Positions 1-10,000 of a stretch of DNA of 14,825 nt are shown piece by piece; positions within the stretch are counted from its first letter, which is position 1; each line of letters begins with the position of its first letter. A program made the position numbers and the translations under genes. The stretch lies in NCBI GenBank assembly GCA_028565635.1, contig JAOXYB010030356.1:1-14825 (forward strand), given 5' to 3'. The notes under the pieces are model-generated. The model was not told the origin of the DNA, searched no databases, and was given only the letters and a program-made list of their open reading frames with translations. The DNA is from Phoronis ovalis. Its lineage: Eukaryota; Phoronida; Phoronidae.

Positions 1-118
1 ATATGAAACCGATCGGGTAAAAACTGAAGCTGTTATCGCGAGACAAAGAAAGTGTTACATACGACAACAACGCCTACTCTACGACAATATGCACATCCAC
101 CACTGTGTGGATGGGCAT
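1..118 (+). repeat. Family A repeat, terminal part with hairpin
   Basis: Starts inside a unit (AAACCGATCGGGTAAAAACT, then CGAGACAAAGAAAGTG). It ends with a 12-bp stem having one mispair: 89-100 pairs with 107-118 around a 6-nt loop. The upstream part of the unit lies outside the window. Confidence 0.75.
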
Positions 119-794
119 AAAAAAGCAATTAGAGACTACATTAGAACTACGTTTAATACTTACTTCATGTCACATGGACTTAAAGACAGATATTTGAATA
201 TGGGAATGTACAAATATAAAAGCTTACCAATTACTTATACAAATGTTTTATAAAACCAAAAAGAATAAAAGTAACATTATTGATATGATTTTTTAATATG
301 TGCCATTAACAGCTTCAGACAAGAGTAGCCATTATTATATCCATTATCAATCATTTTTATAGCATCTTTAGGACACCAAGTTTGCATGTAATCAATTAGT
401 AACAAACTATGAGTTTACTTTCATAAGTAATGTCAACGATGTTCGGAAACTAAAAGTGTTGTTTACATCATTTTTTATAAACCTTTGTTTACAGATACAT
501 ATACCTGAAGGGCTATCATGCATGTTCATTCACTAACATCTTTACTTCAATTGGCCACAATCAGACACTGTTCCAGTGCCAGACTGAGTATACGTAAAAA
601 AATATCACTTTGAGGTAGTCGAGGTCCCAGTTTAATATGCTCTGTATACTTGTAGTTAATTGGGGACATGCAATGAGGCACTAGATATAAACTGTTCACA
701 CTGAAGGCATACAATACATTAACAATGTTAGTTTTGTTACATTAACAACAAACGTTTACACAAACGTATCACAATCTCAGTCACTTGAGATGCA
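119..794 (-). other. 3' flank / probable 3' UTR
   Basis: AT-rich with no coding potential. No AATAAA is present on the gene strand. The variant ATTAAA (TTTAAT on the plus strand) occurs at 631-636, about 160 nt after the stop, and at 292-297, about 500 nt after it. Either could direct polyadenylation, and the transcript end cannot be fixed from sequence alone. Confidence 0.45.
631..636 (-). terminator. Candidate poly(A) signal ATTAAA
   Basis: The plus strand reads TTTAAT, which is ATTAAA on the transcript strand, about 160 nt past the TGA. This is the commonest variant of the poly(A) hexamer. A second one lies at 292-297. Hexamers of this kind are frequent by chance in AT-rich DNA. Confidence 0.3.
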
Positions 795-1048
795 TCATAA
801 TTCTGACATTTCAATTTCATTAGTTTGGTCCTGATAAGTTGGGGGTGGTGAATTATTGTCAGTATCGGATGGATCTTCTATTGTAAACTGGCACTTGTGA
901 ACTTCAGCATTTACTTGGGACTTCTGAGACTCGGTACTAGAATAACTTTCATCTGTCGGATCAGTTTGTATACATTTATCTTCCATTAAGACAGGTGGCC
1001 GATGTTTGGGTATAAGAATATAGTCGTCATTATCACCAACATATAGCA
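795..1048 (-). CDS. Exon 13: distal tail with PPxY and PDZ-ligand-like end, stop codon
   Basis: Encodes residues 706-789 and TGA (795-797). The acceptor is TATTTTATTCCAG|TGCT, phase 1. The tail is acidic and rich in Ser/Thr. PPPTY at 773-777 contains a PPxY motif, the ligand of NEDD4-type WW domains. The final Ser-Glu-Leu matches the class I PDZ pattern S/T-x-hydrophobic. Both motifs are short and could be chance, but their position at the free end of a membrane transporter makes trafficking roles plausible. Confidence 0.85.
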
Positions 1049-4000
1049 CTGGAATAAAATAATTAAATCTAGTTTAGCCACACACAAAATACTATTTAGA
1101 GACATGCAGTTAATGCAAATGCAAAAGAAATTTACAGTTGATATCGAGTTGTGAAAATATATAGTTAGTACCTTTCGGAAGTCCGGGATACTTTGTTTGG
1201 AAATCAGGCATACTTGATATTTTGGATCTACATGGCTTAAACTGTGTTATCCTTTCTTGGTTACCATCTATTTCACAGCTTAACCGCTTGTCGACACCTA
1301 GTTTTGTTGTTGCTATTACCAAAGAATCTAAGCGATCCATATTTGCTGTATTTGCCAAATTTCTATTGCGTTCTGAAAATAAATTCTTGCTTCAAATGGT
1401 AATACTAGTTTAAATGGGTGTATGGGCAGTTGTAAGAAATGGCTACTTGAGATACACACATCTTCAAAATATCAATTGTTGCAAGCATTATCTACCAGTA
1501 CAACAGCATTATTTGGTATAGTTATAATGTTGAATAGTTACAGCGCTACATAATTACTCTAAGTTTTTATAAAATTAGCACTTTATGCAAAAAAATACAT
1601 GAAAAGGGTGACGAGCCAAGCAAATTTTAGATTAATTTTTATTAATAAAAGTTTACAGTCGTTGCTGCATGAGGATGTTTAGTTCAGTGATCCTAGCATT
1701 CCACATGCCATAATCAAGAAGCAATGGGTATTGGGATAATTAAATTGTCAGTTTAAACAGTCGTATAAGGGCTGTTACTTCACATGTGTTGCTAATAAGG
1801 GTCTCCATTTTGGCAGAATTTTGCATAAACAATGTTCAAATTTAAATATAAGACATAATTTTGAAAAAATAAACAGTTTTGCACCTACACTTATTTGTCC
1901 TTAACAAAATTATATCAAGATCCTTAATTTCCACTAACCCCGCTTTCATGAAATTTAGACACACGTAAAAATGCAAGCAACAGTAGTGCCCTCTGAACTT
2001 TCTACATGCCACCTCATACAGAATAATAATGTGATTATTTGTATTCCGGTAATTGTTTGAAGATATAAAATTTTTCTCAAAATAATTTATGAAATCGTTT
2101 TGAATAGATAAACTTCTTAAATTCAGTGAAACAGCAGTTGTGCTTAAAAAATAACGTAACATCAAAACAATATAAGAAATTTGCATCTTTTTCAACTTTT
2201 TCTCTATAATGAAGACACAGTCCCCAAAGAAATCCAACTCTAATAACCTGATTTTCAGATTACATACCAATTACAATTCAAGCCAAGTTCTCCATATAAA
2301 ACGTACCTTTTATGGATATACTGTCAACAGTACTACTATCAGCATATCCATAATTTGGCATTCCTGGCAGACAAGCCATATAGTATCGAAACATTTCCAG
2401 GGCTGGACCCCATTCACTAGTTGGAGCACTGGCAATGTGAAATCTCTAAAGATAAACATATTTTTTAAAATACCATCATTAAAAATAGTGACACATGCAC
2501 CAAGCAATTTTCTTGAATCCTTACTTTGTATAATATTATTGAAACTGAGAATAAATAGATGGATGGCATAAATTTCTTTTAAAAATGTTCTGCATTGATA
2601 ATTTGCTATTTATGTTGACATTCACTCAGGTTTACAGGGGGCGGATAAAAAAATCTAATTTTTCAAATAATCGAGAAAAAAGAACTACTTTAATGTAGAG
2701 ATTTAATACATTTCAATTTTACCAATTATTTAAAGTTATTTGTATAGAAATTGGCAAGAATTTTATGTGGTAAATCAGATTTCTCACTAGATGAATTACA
2801 AAATCTTTATGGAGAGAAAGCCTGAAACAGTTATTTTGCCTTTTTAAAAATCTCGCTATATATTTTGTTTTTTCTAATGTTATCATAAAAACTTGATTGT
2901 TTAAGAGCAGTAAGGTAGTAATAGTTTATTATGTTTGTTGTATATAATAATGTATAGTACATAGATTAAGCTAGAAACAAAAAAACCCACCTCTCTGATC
3001 CCTCCTGGTGTTTTTATGAGAACATACAGTGCACTTGTAGGGATTAAAATCATAGACCCACAAGCCATCATCCAACCAATAAAGTCTGCCCATAAGGGAT
3101 AAATGTAATCTCCATATTGAGGAGAGCTATAATCCACTATTCTGAAGACAAGAATTGCCTGCAAAAAGGTAAGCAACAATAACTAATATACAATGGAAAC
3201 AGTAATAGATCCACTCAGCAGAATCAATAGTTTACAGATCCAAAGTAAGTTTCTATTATTACTACAGTCATGTATATTTGTCAAAATATAATGCATTTTT
3301 AAACTTTAATATTTAATTTTTTAAGAGGTTTCTTTTGAACACGGTCACTATTTCTCAACAAATATCTTTAAATTACTTAACAATATTTGAATGTAAGGAA
3401 TTGATACTGCATAGCATTTATGTAGAAAAATAACATCAGTGAATAATCCATCTTTCTCTTCAATATTTATCTTAAATTGAATAAAAATCACAAAAAATTG
3501 AATATATTTTAAAAAATAGCTATATTTATTGCTTTAATTTTTTATGTTAAAATATATCCAATTTTTTCTGATTTTTATACTGATAAATGTATATGTATAC
3601 ATAAAATTAAACTGAATAAAAAATTAATTGAAGGATCAAACTCCATGCACTAGATATTTAAAGAAAGTTCCTACTGATGAGAATTCTGCAAATTTGTATC
3701 TCTAACAATGGAAAAAAATGTACCATTATCATTAAAGGACAGATGAATTTCCACAAAATTTTCCAAAGTAACCGAGGTTCGCTTCCAATCATGGCCTTGA
3801 TGTCATTTGCAAACCTGTCAACTCCATACACCCATGAAATGGCTATGGTCTCTGATAGCCCCAGAACTAAGACTGAAAATGAAGCTGCATAGCTATCCAT
3901 TAATTGCAGCAAATAAATGCCACCCTAAAATAAAAATACGAACTAAGTCATAAAATGTCATACACCGCTTTGCAGGACTTCTTTTTGTTGTTTTTTTCTT

Positions 4001-7000
4001 CAGTAAATTTTGTCCAAAGTTTTTCTCCGAAAGTACTGGACAGGTCAGATTTAAACAAAATTTGGTGGAAATGTTTATACGGACTCGAAAGACAAAACTT
4101 TTGATTATGAAGACTGATGGCCATACATGTAATCCAAATTGGCAGACATGTCAAAAGCATATTTTTTGTTAACTCAGAAAGTACTGCACCAATTTCAATG
4201 AAACTTGGATCAAAATATTTGCTAGATTAAGACAAAAATGGTTGCCATGTCAGAAACTTTGTACTGAAAGCCATATACTGTGTCGCTGTGCAACACTAAA
4301 TCTATTTTCACTTTTACCCGGTATTAATCATTTTATTTTGTATGCTATAACACAATAATGAATTATGGATGCCTTTTATTGATTGCTAGCAATTTAAACT
4401 CATCATCTTTTAACAAAAGAAAAAACTTTCCATCAATGACTAATTAAAGTGATGACAGTATTTCTAACTATGTTTAAATTTTTTACCTTTGTTGTAAGCG
4501 GTAACCCAAGGACAAACATAACTGTGCAGACCCCAGCATTGACTAGAATTCTTTTATTATACAGTCTCTTTGGAAACTCGTCCATTACTGCTGTGGACAC
4601 TGTTTCTATGATGACAAACTGTGTGTCAATGCCTATCATTATTAGCATTAAAAAGAATAATACAGCCCATAGTGCAGCTGCAGGCATCTTGCTGAGTGCT
4701 TCTGGATATGCAATAAAGGCAAGACCAGCATCTAAAAGGCACAAGAAATAAACATTTGTTAATTATAAGGAATTATAAAATTTTTATTTAAAAAATTATT
4801 TTCCAACAGTCTGTTGAAATAACTTTTCTTGCTTAAAAATTCCACAAAAATACTTAAATTTACAAAACATATTGCACTTTGTCTGCTTTGTGACTCAATC
4901 CAGTAAATGTCAAATTTCTAGGAGTTAATTATACTGATTTGGCTATAGAAGCCATAACCAAATTGAGTGAACATTATTTAATTAACAGTCAAAGAACCTG
5001 TCTACAGGATGCACTTGCCCAGGCACAGATACAGAGTGAAGTTATGACCGTTTTCTAAATTAGTGTCCTTTCTTCCCACCAAGTCATCACCATTTGATTA
5101 CCTTAAACACGCCTAGCTTTATATGTAACAAACTAGGTCCTTACCATCTCCGGTGTTTCATATTTGCATACTGGTACTTGTTTATTAGCTATTTAATTTT
5201 GTGTTAAGATCTATCAACGAAACTTTAGATTTATTTTTTAAGATTACATATTTGACACATTTTAATTTATTTATTTCTTTTAAACTGTTGAAAACAAATA
5301 TTTTCAGCTTTTTGTAAATTGTAAAAAATTTAAAAATTCTATTTAAAAAAAATTAAATAACAATTATGAAACAAGGATTTTGAGGGAAAATATTCAGTTT
5401 GTAAATTTCTAGTCATCGTTTATTTTACCCCTATCTCATCTATATTAAGTCATAAAATTTTTCTCAGATCTGCAAAATGTATATATAACTAGTCACGTGA
5501 CAGCATAAGCTATAAGAACACTTGCAATGGACCGTTTATTTCTTACTTCAAGGAAGCTGCATCCCCTACTTTAGAGAAGCTGGGACTGAGAGCTGGCTAC
5601 AGTAGCTTTAGTGTTGGAAGCTGAGGTTAATTCCTGGGTCTTGATTTTTATCAGAAAATAAATTTTCGCTCGCTCCGTATTTTTAAATTTGTTATTTCTA
5701 TGTTATTTCCCATTTTTAAAACATTTGAGATATTTCTTTTTAAAAAATAACAACACCGTCATGTTATGTTATAACATAATATAATGTTTGAACCATCTGT
5801 AAGATATATTTGAGTTTATTTTAGACTCGTGAATTTTGATTTAATATGTTGGACAAAACGCAGAATTATTTATAACGGTTATTTCAATTTCACACATCCG
5901 ATTATAACCGTATCACCGAAATGATTAAGCTTTATTATCTTACCGTTGCTAATGCTGTTAAAGAGACGGATGAAGATTGGTATGCTGGATTATTGAATAC
6001 ATGTAGTATGAACACTCATTAATATATTATACCCAGTACATTCAAATATGCTAATCCAAGCTCATACGGGTAATGCGAACAAGGAACAAAGAAATCGTTC
6101 CAAAGCTGAGGAAAACGGTCAAGAATCCTTGACAGTTTTCCAAGAAACCTGATTTTCATAGGGTCTTCATGGAATGTTTTCTCCCAGAAATTTCGTGACC
6201 GTGTTCTAGAAAATGGTGGAAACCCCCTTGTATCCGCGCCTGCTTGCCAGAGTTTTCATACTGCTAGGCATCATTCATCCAAGCTAGTTACATTACCCTA
6301 GACAGAAAAGTTAGGAAACACTTATCAACAATCCCATATAATTACAACAGGATCAGATTTGTTTTTTTTCTCCTATATAATACATCAATCTCAACTGTAT
6401 TTACCTGATACCACCACTTTGTCTACACTAGTACCCAAAGACTTTGCCATAACACCAATTACCGAGAAGATGGCAAACCCAGAAAAAATGCTTGTGAAGC
6501 AGTTTCCAAGGGAGACAATAATGGCATCTCTAAAAAGCAAATTAACATGTAATTGTATTAACATTGTTATACCACAAGCTTTGCTTAAAAACAATTAACT
6601 TAACTGCAAATTTCTACAGCTGCCAAGGGTATGCTTGGAAAAATGAGACAGTAAGCGATGAACACGATCACAGAACCATGATTAGTGTGAGCAGTGTATA
6701 TTTTATCACAGTACATCAGGATGTAGTAGAAAATAAGCTGGAATATGGGTAGTTCAGAGGGTGCTACCATTACTTGCATTTATACCTGTGTCTATTACAA
6801 CATTGAAATCCCCATTTTTCTTAATAATAGTTCACGAAACCAGGGTCTGTAGAAATTGAGGATCTAATATAATTTAGTAAAGAACAAATAAATGATGATG
6901 CAAAACTACTTATTTTTTGAAAATTATGTCTTATATTTAAATTCAAGCATTGTTTGCACAAAATTCTGCCAAAATGGCAACCCTTAGTAGCACATGTGTC

Positions 7001-10000
7001 AAGTAACATCCCTTATACAACTGTTTAAAGTGACAATTTAATTATATAATTCTAATACCCATTGCCTCTAGTTTATGACATGTGGGATGCTTCAGGTAAA
7101 CTTTTGCATATAGTGCTAAATTTACAAAAACTTAGAGTGATAATGTAGTGCTTTAACTATTCAACATTACAACTATACCAAATAAAACTACATTTTTGGT
7201 GAATAATGCTTGCAACAATTGATATTTTGGAGGTGTGTGTATTGAGGGTAGCCATTTCTTACTACCCATACATCGACTTAAGACTCAAAACTGAACTACA
7301 CTATGTTCTACTATCTAACCTGCAAACCCAGGGGTACTTCCAGGATTTATAATAATAATAATAAAAACATGTTTATAGTGCCAAATATCTATCATGTATG
7401 CATTACAAATAATGGATATTAATAAAGATTTACATTGAAAACCCAATAAAAACGGATAGATTCTAATAAAATACAAAGAAAATATGACTAAGTACAATAA
7501 TTTAGTAAAATGTTTGAACATATTGATAATAAATAGAAGATACAAAAATATAAAATAATATAAAATTACATCACTAATTTAATTATATAATCAGGCGTAC
7601 ACAAAAAATAAAAGTATTGAATATTGTTTGCAGAGTAGTTCAATTTGATATTCAATTTTAACTCACCTATAGCAATTGTTATGAAATCTGTTATAGCTTG
7701 ACAGAGTGATAAGGCCACCCCAGCATGTAGACAAGGAAAAAAATATCTGCACTCCTGCCTCATACCACACCTGTGCTTCCCCAAGCCTGTGCCATTGAGG
7801 TGTAAGGTAATATCTTATGCCCTCACCACTGCCCTCCAGTGTGACACCTCGTATAAATAAGGCAGTTAGGATGACATAGGGAAATGTGGCAGTGAAGTAA
7901 ACAACCTGTCCAGACAAACACAATGAATTAAAACTGGTACATTACGATAAGCTGTTTTTTTTTTTAAACTACATTTACAAAACTAACCATACATCAAACT
8001 AGTATTAGAACAATATATGAGTAAAGAACTTTCATAAGTTAATAAATATAAAATACAAGCTCCCTTTTTATCATTTATTTAGTGTTATCAACAACTTTTC
8101 TCAAATTACGAGTATCTAAACAGCATAACATAATGCTGATAACAGCATAAAGGAGGAACTATTTAGTTATGCTTTGCTTGCAGTATTTCTGCAGTTTGTA
8201 CTGTTATTAGTTCTTGGTAATGCAGTCATAATGTTTACCTTTCCTACAGACTTTATGCCTTTGATTATTGTTAGGAAAACAAGAATCCAGGCAAGGAGCA
8301 AGCAAAGAACAAGTTCCCACTTCATCATACCAATGCTTTCAATACCTTCCGTCAGACTAACAACATAGATACTGAAATGTGAACAAGTACAAGTCAAACT
8401 AATAAAATACTACTGATACAACTCAGCCATTGAAATTCACTGGGTTTTTTTCACAAACCAGATAATAAACTATCCACTTGCACTGGTTGGGATATTGATG
8501 CAGAGAATGAGACAAATTATTTAGCTTTTTAGAAAAATTATAGTTAGTTTACTCACTGAAAATATTCTTCACTTGGGCTTCTTGGCTGATCCTGTTTAGT
8601 CATGTTTACTATCTGTTCAATTGTTTTATTGTCAATTAGCCAGACATCGGAAGTGTTGAGGTGTTTCATAGCAAATTCTACTGTGTAATTTAAGCATTCC
8701 GAGTTATTCAAAAGCTGATCAATTTCCAATAGCGAACACTTATAGCCATCCAATGTACAAGCTAAAATAGGAATGTTTCAAAATTCTTCATTAACTGACA
8801 AACAGGTAGGTATAATGAAAGATCAGAATGAAATAACATACTAAATCTTACAAGGACTAGAATTCAAGTACTTTTAATGAATTGTACATGATCTCCAATT
8901 TGATCTGGGTATGTGATTACAGGATGTTCAGTAAAAAAAATGTTGGCAAAAAAAAAATTAATAACACAGTTTGATATTGAATGATTACAAAGTTGTCACA
9001 AGTATACCTGAGTATAAGTGTGAAAAACAATGCTTCCAACTTCATTTTAGAATTACAAAATACACAACTGAATTTAACCATTAATAATGAAATATACATT
9101 TCACTTCACAGAAGATATTCTTAAATTAAAGAAAACTTACAAGGAGTGTTCCAAGAATGATTGCATGTTGACCAGGGTAAGGGATCTTGCATTGATGCAA
9201 AGAGGTAAAAGACTGACCAAGCTATTATCATGTTATAGTAGATTCCTATAAGAAACGAAACGAAAACCATTCCATATCCAACACCTGTAGAATAAAATAA
9301 TGAAATTATCTTACTGACTACCAGGGAGATAAAAGATGTCGCATATATTAGAGCACTCGTCATCAATGAACAGAGACATAAGGTATGAATTTTCTTCATT
9401 GTACAACATCACTTGGATCATTAGGTGACCTCTTCCTGGCACAATAGGAAAGACTGGAAAAAGTCTTGGAGAAGACCACTAGTTTTTTTACTGCTCTTGG
9501 ATTAAATTTCACATTGAAAAAAATCATGAACAATCATCTTACATCAAACAATATATGCAAGCACTTGGTGGAGCCACGGTGAATGAACAGTGAGGCAGTT
9601 CTCTGCTTGCATGATACATTCACATAACACAGTATGCTGAGAATGTTTCTGGTAAGATAAAGTGGCTTCACTAAGTGCATGCAAATAGTGCAATTATTCT
9701 AAATAAATTCATCATACTTAAAATTCAATTACCTTTGAAAATAGGTGACAACCTCCATATTGTTATAGGCCCTAGACTAGCAAACTGGCCAAAGCTAACT
9801 TCCATAAAAAATAGTGGAATACCACAAAAAAACAACATAATAAAATACGGAATGAAGAAAGCACCTGAAAAAAAAAATTAGGACCACATTTAAAAGTTTG
9901 TGGTTGTACTAAAGATTTTACTCACTCAGGTGTTTGTACTGTTGTTTTCATTTTTACTTGGTATAAAGTAAGTTTTGTTATCAATAGTGAACTCGTACGA

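Larger units (their letters stand above)
4732..6404 (-). other. Intron 7, the longest intron
   Basis: 1673 nt, phase 1. It holds a palindromic E-box at 5492-5501, a perfect 16-nt palindrome at 5764-5779, a hairpin at 6110-6141 and a 33-codon open frame on the plus strand at 5921-6022. None is proven functional. The rest is AT-rich. Confidence 0.85.
6530..7666 (-). other. Intron 6
   Basis: 1137 nt, phase 2. It contains the second element copy (6748-7272) and a short AAT-type microsatellite near 7349-7364. The stretch 7370-7660 is AT-rich without recognisable content. Confidence 0.85.

Noticed and set aside
1047-1049. GTG as a start codon for the last exon
   Set aside because: The codon spans a splice junction. 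The exon continues in phase from exon 12 and is not an independent gene.
1842-2270. 142-codon minus-strand open frame in intron 11
   Set aside because: It lies over the dispersed element and AT-rich intron. The equivalent frame in the intron 6 copy has gaps and stops, so it is not conserved coding.
2209-2571. 120-codon plus-strand frame
   Set aside because: It is the antisense shadow of exon 11 plus flanking intron, and its translation has no recognisable domain.
4449-4751. 100-codon plus-strand frame opposite exon 8
   Set aside because: It is a mirror of a well-supported transporter exon. The minus-strand reading has clear SLC6 motifs.
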